64,000 bases of DNA from Vitellaria paradoxa (lineage: Eukaryota > Streptophyta > Magnoliopsida > Ericales > Sapotaceae). Position numbers and translations under genes: made by a program. The stretch lies in the NCBI GenBank assembly GCA_019916065.1, contig CM034233.1:36434862-36498861 (forward strand), in the 5' to 3' direction. The notes under the pieces were generated by a model. It saw only the letters and a list, made by a program, of their open reading frames with translations, was not told where the DNA came from and searched no databases. Shown one piece after another: positions 45,325-55,423 of the stretch. Each line of letters opens with the position of its first letter. The stretch's first letter is position 1.

Positions 45325-46790
45325 CCTATGAAAGGATCAGGTCAACGTAGCTCTAAACCAATGGTCAAAACTACATGTTTGAGTGTTTATGCTAGATGGG
45401 TGTACAAGCCTAGCTCTAGGTTAGCACCTCACGCTGATGGTCTATGAAAACCATGGAAACTGCACTCAAGCTATCTGCTCAAGCTACCTACGTACCCTGT
45501 GAAGGGACCAAGTCATCGTAGCTCGCAATTAGTGCCTAAACTAGGTGCTTATGTTTTGCGAACTAGTCTAAATGCAAGAACCTCGCTCTAAGTTAGTGCC
45601 TCGCACTTGTGTGATGCACTGATGATATGAATGGATGTAAGTATGATTAGAATGTCACGGATGGCAAATCAATTGGCCTCAGGCATAGTGAGCCTCATCA
45701 TCAGCCAGAGTGGGCTAAGTGTATGAGAGAATGATTGATAAGTTCAGTGGTGTATACAATATTAGTGTGAAGGAGCCTCACTCCTGATATGGGATAAGAG
45801 AAAGAAAGAGTTTAGTTCTAGGTTTATATTAGGAGTAATTGTCTTTGTATTATGAGAGTGCTAGCTTTAAGATTGAAATGAGGGTTAGCACCTTGTGCAT
45901 AACTTTAGGAAAAGAGCTTTGCTTTAAATGATAAAAGATAGTTAGCACTTTGTGCTTAACTATAAAAGAAACCTTGCCCCAAATAAGAAGGATAGTTAGC
46001 ACCTAGCGCATAACTGAGGAATGGAGCCTTGCTCTAGATGAGAGGGAACAGTTAGGCCTTGCATATAACTAGAGGAAAGGAGCCTTGCTCCAGAAAGTAT
46101 GAGACAATTAGCGCCTAGTGCATAATTAGGGAAAGGACCCTGGCTCCAAAAGATAAGAGATAGTTAGCCCCTAGTGCATAACTAAGGAAAGAGTTTCATT
46201 CTGTTAGGGAGTTCAACTCCAAGGGAAAAGACAATTAGCACCTGGCGTATAACTATGAAAAGAAGCATTGCTCTAGGGATGCGTCTAGTGCATGTGGGTG
46301 AGTGTCTATCATTTGGGAAAGGAACTTAGCTTTAATCGAGAGCTCAGTTCTTATTGATGATGATCAAATCTATATGGCTAGAAGACTAGTGTGATGTGAG
46401 TGATGCAGTTTCTATGATCTAATATGCTATGGAGATAAAAAATGTAATGACAACTTAACATGGATGACAGTTTAAGGATATATATTAGATATGTCTAAGG
46501 GAAGTCATGACTTAGAAATCATCGGTTTAGGTAATCCAGAGTCATTCGCAGTCTCTAGAGCCTCGCTTACTCAGGTGAATGCTCTGGATTAGTAAACATT
46601 TGATTTTTAAGTCTGGGTCAACTCTAGTGGGTGTGTGTTTACATCTTTGAATGTGTTCTAGTGTGCCAAGGCATGTGCCGATATGTCAAAATATGGTGCA
46701 TAGCATGTTATAGCATGTATTAACATGGTAAATGATGTCCTAGCATGTTACATTATGATGTGGGATGGTAATAAGATGTGTTAGCATGGC
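45325..46790. repeat. Repeat R', inverted copy of R
   Basis: Homologous in reverse to about 23850-24960. Shared features in order: AGGATCAGGTCAACGTAGCTC, CTCAAGCTACCTACGTACCC, minisatellite, ATGTGTTCTAG with TAGCATG words. It is bounded by the LTR of H on the left and the LTR of G on the right, so both elements entered or abut this repeat. No coding capacity. Confidence 0.7.
45885..46290. repeat. Minisatellite of R', about 56-bp period, seven units
   Basis: Units start at 45885, 45942, 45996, 46052, 46108, 46164 and 46235, each TTAGCRCCTWGTGCATAACT-like, followed by GGAAAGGAGCCTTGCTC-like sequence. The sixth unit is longer (71 bp) by an insertion. Confidence 0.88.
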
Positions 46791-48335
46791 TGATTACACT
46801 TGAAAAGTGTAATTACAAACTCCACATTTTGACATTTATTCATGCACTTAGGTAATTAATTTTGGAGTTTTGTTATTATTTTATTACTTATGGTGTTTAT
46901 TTTCTTAATTGCAGGGAAAACAGTGAAATAATCAAAATTAGTAGCGATGAAAGTGGCCTAGAGGATAATAGGATGCTATGGTCCAAACACCCCCTCGAAT
47001 GGTCCAGATCAAGTCCAAGACTCAACATGAAGGAGGAAACAGAACCTAAGAAGAATGGGTTATGTGGTCCGGACACCCCGTCGGGAGGTCCGGACACCCC
47101 GTCGGGTGGTTCGGACCACAATGGGTGGCCACACAAAATTATTTCAGCTCCTTTTAGGGTTTTTTGTTAGGATATATATATATTATGATGTATGGCTACA
47201 ATACATCTGCCCTACTTTAGTTTTTTTCATATTTCTTAAGAGTTTTGAGAGCTTTTAAAGAGATTTTCAATGTTTGAGGAATGTTTTTAAAGCTTTGTGG
47301 AGTTTGCTTTGGATTTTTTACAGCTGTTATCATCCAATATTACGTTTCAAATTCAATTTTAGAGTACGTTGTATTTCGCTTTTCACTTTAATAATATTAT
47401 CCTTTCATTTTATTCTTTAGATCCGTGATTTAAGTGCATTGTATTTGATTTCGTTTCTCTTAAAAGCATGTTAGCGTAAACCCTAGTTTCTTGATTCAAC
47501 GAATCAAGGAAGGGTGGGTGATTATGAACAATGGGATGCGCGTAGACCCTTCGCATGGTTTGCGAAAAGTCATGCGTAGGGATTTACAACTTTCAAATCT
47601 GAGTTCGTTTGTTTTAAAAACTTTCGAAAACAAAAATCTTTGACTATATTCTCTGTAATCACTAGTAAAGATTTTTGATTAAAACTTGTTTAACACTTTT
47701 GAACGAGCTAAAAATTGGATATGAACCCAAATGTTTTCACATAATATTTTTCTAGTTTTATAATCCTAAACGAGAATATAAAACTGAGTATTTGGAAATT
47801 AAAAACCCTAACGAAAACATCTTTCCAATTTATTGTTCCTTTTACGTGAACTTTAGATTGTAGTGTTTAACACATCCCATTGTGAAGTGATAAACCATCT
47901 GGAATTGAAAGTTGAATTAAGAATCATTTCAATATTGTGATTGTTAGTTGAATTAATTCTTGAGTTAGTTAATTGATTGGTTTGAAATTTTGGATTCGTT
48001 TATTTCATGCAATTTTATGCTTTCGGTGAATTTTCTTAGTAGAAATTTTATTTTTGCTAAAAGAAAAACCAAAAACTTTATTTTCTGAATTCCTTTAATT
48101 AATTGTTAATTTGCTCTTTATTTTTAATTTTAAATTTTTTTTTTTGAAAACCCTAGAATTTAGTATTCAACAAACCTTAAACTTTTCTTTGAATTTAAAC
48201 TTAAAATTTCCATTGCAACCTGGAAACTAAAAACTTAGGTTCCCTATGGATTCGACCTCGGACTCACCGAGTTAAAACTACATCGCACACCCTTGCACTT
48301 GGGGTTAGTTTAGACGCACTTCCCAGACGTGATCA
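46791..48335 (+). repeat. 5' LTR of element G
   Basis: 1545 bp, TGATTACACTTG to GTGATCA, followed six bases later by the primer site. At 47066-47127 it has tandem GGTCCGGACACCCCGTCGGG-like units. The AT-rich region near 47170-47190 (TATATATATAT) may hold the TATA box. The end region GATTCGACCTCGGACTC is shared with F, and in related form with E. Confidence 0.86.
47066..47127 (+). repeat. Tandem GTCCGGAC boxes in LTR G
   Basis: Two near-identical 21-22-bp units (GGTCCGGACACCCCGTCGGG) plus a third partial unit ending TTCGGACC. Similar boxes flank it at 46978 and in the leader near 48492. Confidence 0.9.
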
Positions 48336-48341
48336 AGTTTT

Positions 48342-48359
48342 TGGTGCCATTATCGAGGA
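48342..48359 (+). other. Primer binding site of element G
   Basis: TGGTGCCATTATCGAGGA, a variant of TGGCGCCGTTGCCGGGGA with transition-type changes. Confidence 0.8.
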
Positions 48360-48554
48360 GCCAAATTTTAGTTTTTAGGTTATTTTCATTTTTAATATAA
48401 TTTTTTATTTCATATAAAAAAATCTTAAAATTAGAAAATTCAAAAATTTTCCCATCAAAGTTCTTCTCTAAGTCCTAGAGTAGTACTTTGTGGTCCGGAC
48501 ACTAGGCTTCTGGTCCGAACCACAGTACCTTTTACAGAGTAGTTTCCCTAGCTT

Positions 48555-50050
48555 ATAAGTAGTTGGATTCGTGGGGAAGACGGTAGATTAAGGCATCCTG
48601 AACCCTTAGCTTCTTCTTTAGAATCTAAAAACCCTTTAGAGGAAATTCAAAACCCTAGACTTCCTATTCCACCTTTAGAGGTGGCTGACGATCAAGCTGT
48701 TGCTACTAGACGTTCCATGAGGGATATCTTGCAGCAAGATAGGCATACTCCTGGGTCTTGTATAGTTTGGCTAGAAAATCAGAGAACTTTTAATTTCAAA
48801 CTTGGTATGATACAATTGTTACCTACTTTCTATGGTATAGACTCTGAAAATCCATACGATCACTTAACTCGTTTTAGGAACATTTGTGTCACCATTAACA
48901 ATTAGAGATGCCCAATATTCTCTCTTAAAGATAAAGCTACTAGATGATTTGAACTACTATCTAATTCCATTCACACTTGGGATGAAATGCAAGCCAAATT
49001 CTTAAAGAAATTCTTTTCTCCCAACAAAACTGATGCTATACAATATCAAATTTTGAATTTTGCTCCACAACATTGTAAGACTTTTTATCAAAGTTGGGAA
49101 AGATTCAAAACTCTCCTACACTCTTGCCCATACCATGGATTTGAAGTTTGGCATCTTGCTAGTATCTTTTATGGTTCACTGACACCACAACTAAAACAAT
49201 TTGTGGAAACAATGTGCAATGGGCAGTTTTATGATAAAATGCCTGAAGAAGCTTATGAATACTTTGAATTCTTGGCTAAGAATGCACAAACTTAGGATAT
49301 CACAGAATCTCAAAACACCCAGACTGCTAGTGTTATCCCAACCAGAGGTATGCATCATTTGAGTGAAACTAATGACCTCAAAGCAAAACTAGCAACACTC
49401 ACTAAGGAAATTGAGACCCTAAAAATCAAAAGGGACACACAGCCCATAAAAGAACTAGTGGCAAATGTCTATTGCATAGTATGTGATAGTCAAACCCATA
49501 GGACAGATGATTGCCCTAGTATCCCTATTTGTAGAGAAGTTGTGTAAGGCCAACCATCCAGTGAACTCCCAATCCATGCTATAAACTAATACCGGCAATT
49601 ATATCAAGGACAAACTTTAGGAGTAAATCCTTATTCTAAGACCTATAATCCAGCAGTGAAGAAACATCCAAATTTCAGTTGGAGAAATGAGGAAGCTCAA
49701 ATCCCACAACCCTATCATGCTCCTCATCCTCCAGTTCCTCAGGTTCTAAGGCCTAATCCAAGATTGCCTCAAAATGTGGGACCATCACATGCCTTATACA
49801 TTCCCTAAAATAAGAGGTCCACAGAAGAAACACTTCAACAATTCATGAATACTCAATCTTCGCTATGGGGCCAAAACAATAGAAATTTAGATGATATAAA
49901 GAGTCAGTCGACTCTTTTGACTCAAACATTGACTGCACAACCAAAGGGTCAATTTCTTGCTCAACCTCGTCCAAACCCAATGGCCCAAGCTAAAGAAGTT
50001 GACGGGTCTTCTAATGTGCCTAGGAATGTGGAATAGGTGCAAAATATCAC
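48555..50050 (+). pseudogene. gag of element G, first part
   Basis: The start equivalent to ATG 61974 of E is ATA here (48555-48557), so initiation is lost. The frame then reads through EPLASSLESKNPLEEIQNPR, RSMRDILQQDRHTPGSCIVW, and after stops FLKKFFSPNKTDAIQYQ, FYQSWERFKTLLHSCPYHGF and GSLTPQLKQFVETMCNGQFY. The zinc knuckle CIVCDSQTHRTDDC is intact (49477-49518). TGA at 48945-48947 is shared with E; TAG after NN near 48902 and the stop after NAQT near 49294 are not. E interrupts at VQNI|TMLR, after 50050. Confidence 0.9.
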
Positions 50051-51655
50051 TGACCGCTATTAGAATGTAAGTCTAAACTAACCCCCAAGTGTAAGGGTGT
50101 GCGGTGTAGTTTTAACTCGGTAAGTCCGAGGTCGAATCCACAAGGAACCTAAGTTATAGTTTCTAGGTTATCAAGAATGTTCAAAATTCAAAAGAAACTA
50201 GGAAATTTCAAAAGTTTTCTACCTAAATTCAAGAATTGGAAAGTTTAAAACATAATTAAACTTAAACAAGAATTAATAAAGAAAGTTCTAAGGAAAAGAA
50301 ACTATTGAATGAAAAGATTTTGTAATTTCTTAAATACCTAATTAAGAATTCAAGATTTGAAGAAAATTTACTAACCTAATCAAGATTATAAGAAAAACAA
50401 GTAATTAATTTAGTGAATTAACTTAATGAAATAAAACCCTTGATTTAACATTCAAGTTCAGGTGGAATGTAATCAATCTATGCTTATGCCTTAATAACCA
50501 ATTAAAATTTCACGTCAAAAGGAAAAGTTAATTGGAAGATGTATTCGTTAAAGTTCTTTTAAAACACAATACACAATTTCATATTCACGTCTTATGGATT
50601 TGAAAACAGAAAGATTTATCTTTAGTAAGAACACTTGTAGTTTTCAAACCTTAAATTTTTTTAATTTCAAGATTCTTAAAGAAGGTTTAAGTTTCAAAAA
50701 CCTTTAACAGTGATTACCGGAATATGATCAAAAGTTTCTGTTTTCAAAAATTCTTGAAAATAGAAAAACCAGATTTGAAGAGTTTTCGTAGATGTTTACG
50801 CATTCACGTATTCATCTACGAAAACCTAGCACAAACACAAATCAACCATTCCACCTTCCCTATGAAGTTAAATCAAGGAAAAGAAACCTACGCTATCATA
50901 TTTAGAAAACCCATTCACAATAACCTATTAATAAACAAGAAGCAAAGATTCTAGAAGAAGAAATCTGGAAAAAAAAAAAACTTATACTTGCAAGAAAATA
51001 ACCTACTCTAATGTTATATCAAGATCCATTCAAATAAAACAATAAACATTCAATAAATAAGATATCTAGATGAAGAATGAATCAAAAACTATTATTAAAA
51101 ACCAAAACATCAAATACCGTACTTCAACACATCAAAGGAACGATGAACAACGAACAAAATTGAAGCAACCCGAACAACGACAACTAAAATCCTTGACATC
51201 ATCTTCCAAAGAATGAAAAAAATAAAGAATCTAAAACCCTAAAAATCTCTTGAAAAGTCAGAGGAAAAGAAGATCAGACGTCCCCTAGAATGGCTGTTCA
51301 ATGGGTATTTATAACTCCCAAGAGAAAGCCCTAAAATCGAGAAAATAAATTGCCTTCCGCATATCCAGGTGTCCTGAAGGTGTCCGGACGGCAGTAGGCT
51401 CCAAGGGGGACTCTGCACTCGGGTGTCCTGAAGGTGTCCGAACACCACCCTTCTAGCACTTGCACCTTGAGCTATTCTTCGTCTTTTTCTTCGTTTTCAA
51501 CGCTCCAAATTGCTTTTATTTCATCGTTTTCACTACAATTAAGAAAAATAAACATAATTAGTTTTAGAAATTAATAAAAACATGAATTTAACAAGAAAAT
51601 GCATGAATTTAAACTAAAACAAAGGTCTTGTACTTACACTTTTCAAGTGTAATCA
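50051..51655 (-). repeat. 3' LTR of element E
   Basis: 1605 bp. Counted by eye it differs from the 5' LTR at about 40-45 positions plus small indels, an identity near 97%. It is preceded (minus strand) by the purine tract GCTCTAGTTGGGGGGTG. Confidence 0.94.
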
Positions 51656-51672
51656 CACCCCCCAACTAGAGC
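51656..51672 (-). other. Purine tract of element E
   Basis: On the minus strand CTCTAGTTGGGGGGTG, immediately before the 3' LTR. CACCCCCCAACTAGAG on the plus strand. Confidence 0.88.
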
Positions 51673-51675
51673 ATT

Positions 51676-52540
51676 GCTAGTCCCTAGTAATGGTTTTATT
51701 TTAAAATGAAATGTTCTACTGTCCTATTTCTCTTTTCGTCGGAAACATGGCTACACTTAGCTACGTGTAGCAAGCCTTTTAAACCCCTAGGTTTCCCCTA
51801 GTGGACAAGTAAAGTCTCGTGGGGGTTTGCAGTGAATCTACCCACAAAATTCCTAGACTAGCTTAAGGGATGGTAAACAATCATTTCGATAACTCAAGCT
51901 TTAACTTTAATTATGAAATAGATGACTTAAGCTTGAATTCTTGCATAAATTCTCCTAATGTAATGAGACTCTCTTCCTATGTTGATCATGTAAAGTCCAG
52001 AATGAAAGTTCATATTATCCAATCATCATGCCTATTCTGCATGCTCAAAGACTGTAGTTTTGACTTCAAATCTCACTTGGATGTTCACTCTCAAATGAAA
52101 ATTCACTCGATGAGGTTTACTCTCATGGTTCATGCAAGAATGCAAATTCAAATAATTGCAATGAACCCTAATTACGGAATGAGATAATCAAATAAAGTTC
52201 AAAACAATATATAGCTTCATGGATGGAATGTATTAATGCAAGCACAAGAAAACCACAATCTTTCACATGAAATGGATCAATGTTCTAAAAGAAAAATGAT
52301 TTTCACCTAAAGTTCATTAGGTCTTTTCTAGGTTGTAATGGGGCTTGGGGGTAATGGTTTGAGCAAACAATGGATATGGAAATTCAAAGTGCATGCCCTA
52401 GGATTGGAGTGCTAGTCTACTCACAACTCTCCCCCCAACTTTCTCCTTTCTACTCCTTGAATACCAACATTGAATCTCTCTCTCTTTTTTTTTTTTTCAA
52501 AGGGATCAACAGATTTACTTATATCCCTACTTGCATATCT

Positions 52541-52571
<31 letters not shown>

Positions 52572-53439
52572 GTGTAACCCCCAATCTTTCCCTTATACAC
52601 CTTTCTAAAGATTGCCAAGACATCCTATGACATGCAAAGGTTGGCTCCTATATATCTAAGGTTAAAAGGGTTAACTTTGTGGGTCCAAATAAAAAATTAA
52701 TCAACTATTTATTCTAAAGGTTTCAACTTGGCTCCAAAGGTAATAATTTAGAAGGAAGGGATATAGGTTTTCAAATGTTCCAATGATGGCCTAACATCAT
52801 TCCCTAGGTTATCACCATTTTCTTCAGAATTAATGATCCATTCATGCAAATAGAAGAACAGTAACTTGTTGCATTAGATACCGAAACAAAATAATTTAAT
52901 GAAGCTTAAAAAGAAAAGTGAGATGAAAGAAAATATAATAGGAAGCATTATGTTCAATCCTCTCAAGAAAATAACGGTTATAGGCTCAAATTTTCACAGC
53001 AAGAGGTTCTTAAGTCTCCACCTGTGTCGTAGCATACATGATGGACTAAGTTTCATGAACTCTACTCCCTAACATACTGAAATTCCCTTGACCTCAAGTA
53101 AAGAGTCTGCTAGACATTTGAAAAATTTATACTCAATTTCTTACTTTAGTTACCTACTCACAAATGAAAATCAAAACGTTCCTTATTTCCATGATTACTA
53201 CCATCCTCAAACTAGTTATACACCCTCACATTAGTCACTAAATGTCAAAAATGCTGATTATGCAATGCAATGCAACATGCTCCCCCCCAACTAAAGTCAC
53301 ACATTGTCCCCAATGTGTTTTATGAAACGTAACTGAATAAGAAAAGGGGATGGGTAGTGCATATAAATAGAATGACAAGTGACTAATGACAGAAAGTGAA
53401 TAATGATAATACGGAAAAGAAAAACAATAAAAGATAAAT
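51676..53439 (-). promoter_or_regulatory. 3' untranslated region of E, with conserved block
   Basis: It contains, on the minus strand, CATTGGGGACAATGTGTGAC with GTTGGGGGGG (53325-53281); a T-run on the plus strand (52543-52571) with a second near 52485-52497; and the conserved block at 51850-51741 (GTGGGTAGATTCA, CCCCACGAGACTTTACTTG, CCACTAGGGG, CTAGGGGTTTAAAAGGCTTGC). No gene seen on the minus strand; the plus-strand frame 51870-52187 is antisense and unlike any known protein. Confidence 0.65.
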
Positions 53440-54015
53440 CTAGAAAAATAAAGAAAAGCATGGATAATACCTCATGTCGTCATCAATTGAAGTAAGTGCA
53501 TCATGAAGAAAAGAAGAAATCATGTGGGAAAACTCCCACGATGAAGGTGACTTAATGGGCTTCGCAGTTAGGTCACTGTCGTCATACTTACCACTTTCAT
53601 CAGGTACATCTTCTAAGGCTGGCATATCATCCCAAGTGGAAGAATCTTCAGATGACATAATAGACAGGTAGTCATAGTCAGTGAGTGGGGCATCAGGCCA
53701 CTCTAGAGCTATATCAATTTCTTCCCATTCCATTCTAACATTTATTTCTAAGTCGGCTTCAGCCCACCAAGTAACCTCAAAAAATTGATGAGGTGCTAAA
53801 GCGAAAAGAGGGGGAACATATTCAGCTAAAGGTAATACATCAACTTCTATAGATAAATTGTCAGACCAAGCACTCAAATTATACTCAGAACTCACAGAAG
53901 AGCTCTCAGAATCACTCGCAAGGTCACTTTCATCCTTACTACTAATTGACAAACTGTCCCACTTATGCTTGTGACCCCTGACACTACCCACATCATCATC
54001 ATGAGTGACATCCAT
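53440..54015 (-). CDS. ORF3 of element E: intact acidic 191-codon frame
   Basis: ATG 54015 to the stop at 53440 without a break, inside an element whose other frames are broken. Composition is Asp/Glu/Ser-rich with no zinc motif, signal peptide or clear membrane segment. It has three sections: a Ser-rich acidic N-terminus (DESDLASDSESSSVSSEYNL), a Pro/aromatic middle (LPLAEYVPPLFALAPHQFFE, VTWWAEADLEINVRMEWEEI) and an acidic C-terminus (YDYLSIMSSEDSSTWDDMPA). It begins 308 bp after ORF2 ends. No similar frame was found in D, F or the visible part of H. I do not recognise it; it may be a transcriptional-activator-like or accessory protein, or a lucky open frame. Confidence 0.5.
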   Translation of the reverse strand: MDVTHDDDVGSVRGHKHKWDSLSISSKDESDLASDSESSSVSSEYNLSAWSDNLSIEVDVLPLAEYVPPLFALAPHQFFEVTWWAEADLEINVRMEWEEIDIALEWPDAPLTDYDYLSIMSSEDSSTWDDMPALEDVPDESGKYDDSDLTAKPIKSPSSWEFSHMISSFLHDALTSIDDDMRYYPCFSLFF

Positions 54016-54323
54016 ATGTAAAGTAGTTAAAGTGTACCTGTACTTTCAGAAATCACACAAGTAAAGCATTTAAATCATGAGACAAAAAAAGATCTTGCAA
54101 ACAAGAAGCAATTAATCCACAAACTTAACATAATTCTAACAAAAAGAAATAAAATAAAAGCAAAATAACAATCCCATGCTATTAAGAGAAATAACCGAGT
54201 TTAGGAGTACAAAGTTAAACCAGCAATTCACACCTAACTCGCAAAATTGTTGTCAACTGACAATGAAATAAAGAAACAACAAGACATAAGAAAGAAAAAA
54301 AAAACACAAAAGAAAGAACTCCT

Positions 54324-55423
54324 CTAATTCTGTGGTGGAGGGTGATGAGAATCACGAAGGTGATTTAGGATGCACTGTATGAGATGAGTCTGTGTCTGCT
54401 ACTCTTGCTGCATGGCCATTTGTCGATTTTGTAAACCCAGAATATATCCATGATCCACCTCCTAATTGTGCTGCACACGGTTTATTTCCGCCATCAAGTC
54501 TGCCATGGAAATTTTAGGCTCATCATCTTCTTCCTCCACCTCATCCCAAGGACGCTGAGAGCTACCCTCCTCTGATTGCTTATTCTTCTTACTCTTTGTC
54601 ACATTTCCCCTAGACTTTGCATATGAGGTAGCCATTAGGGGTTGAAGTCGGGGAGCTATAGGCAAATCTGAGGGGATCTGTGCACCTTTCCACTGGAAAA
54701 TCTCAGTGAGGGCTCCACCAAAAGGAATACCAGACTGCCTTCCTTTTTGCTCAAAAGTAAAAACAATGTGGTGCCAAATAAAAGAAGGTAAATCTATGGT
54801 CATTCCCGTCCTAATCGCAAAGATCAAACGGGCTCGTGCGGGACTACAGTCTGAGTTCCTATTTTGGGGCAAAAGATTGGTGCAAGAGAACATGTGCAAG
54901 GCATAATACTTAGCAGTTAAAGCGGAGACTGGTTTTCTATGTTCACTGGCCTACTCCTGGTTGTCAATCAGGACTTCCCTTGCTATTACATTCAGTGGAG
55001 GCCCCCTTTCATTGTAATAGGAAAATTCCAAGTGTGGCACACGAGGTAATTGAAATATCTCCGCAAAATCATTTGGTGTTAACTTAATTTCAACTCTTCG
55101 GACCCATCCTGTGAGTGCTCTCTCTCTTTTCTCTTGGTTATAGAATCTTCTCGTATGTTCGCAAAGAATTCACGCACAACATCGAAAACACACGAGGCTT
55201 GGAATTGGGTAATGTGTAACCATTGCCGGCCCTCAAAATTTTGGAGGAGTAGAAATTCCTCGCTATGGAATTGGTAAATTCTCCAAACCCTCTCCACCAC
55301 CATGGGTTTGTGACACCACACCTCATCATACTGTTTTTCTGCATCGTCTCCCCAAAATCGGTCACTATCATAGGATGGGGATCCAAGTTGCCTATGAGCT
55401 CGTTGCTTTGTCCTTGGTGGCAT
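54324..55423 (-). pseudogene. ORF2 of element E
   Basis: Starts at ATG 55423 (MPPRTKQRAHRQ). Readable blocks: EVWCHKPMVVERVWRIYQFH, EGRQWLHITQFQASCVFDVV and REFFANIREDSITKRKE; a frameshift near 55075; EIFQLPRVPHLEFSYYNERG, a TAG near 54940, YYALHMFSCTNLLPQNRNSD, RARLIFAIRTGMTIDLPSFI and a Lys/Glu-rich region (54640-54500). Two further stops precede the end near 54324. The order and motifs match ORF2 of H and, weakly, F. No signal peptide or obvious membrane helix is seen, which speaks against a classic envelope protein. Function unknown. Confidence 0.72.

Noticed and set aside
45885..46290. Possible CRISPR-like array, because of regularly spaced repeats
   Set aside because: The whole 56-bp unit repeats imperfectly, with no unique spacers, and the setting is a plant genome.
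46862..47258. Frames with repeated RTPRR-type residues in both orientations
   Set aside because: They are translations of the tandem GTCCGGAC boxes in the LTR of G.
50724..50954. 76-codon frame, nearly identical to one at 62870-63100
   Set aside because: The two frames are the same part of the two LTRs of E, conserved because the insertion is young, not because a protein is selected.
51870..52187. 105-codon plus-strand frame with scattered Cys and His
   Set aside because: It is antisense to the 3' untranslated region of E, no zinc-finger spacing fits, and no related frame was found in D or F.
52543..52571. Possible poly(A) tail of a retroposed transcript (T-run on the plus strand)
   Set aside because: It lies inside the 3' untranslated region of complete element E, no LINE, SINE or processed gene sequence is next to it, and a second T-run nearby indicates simple sequence.
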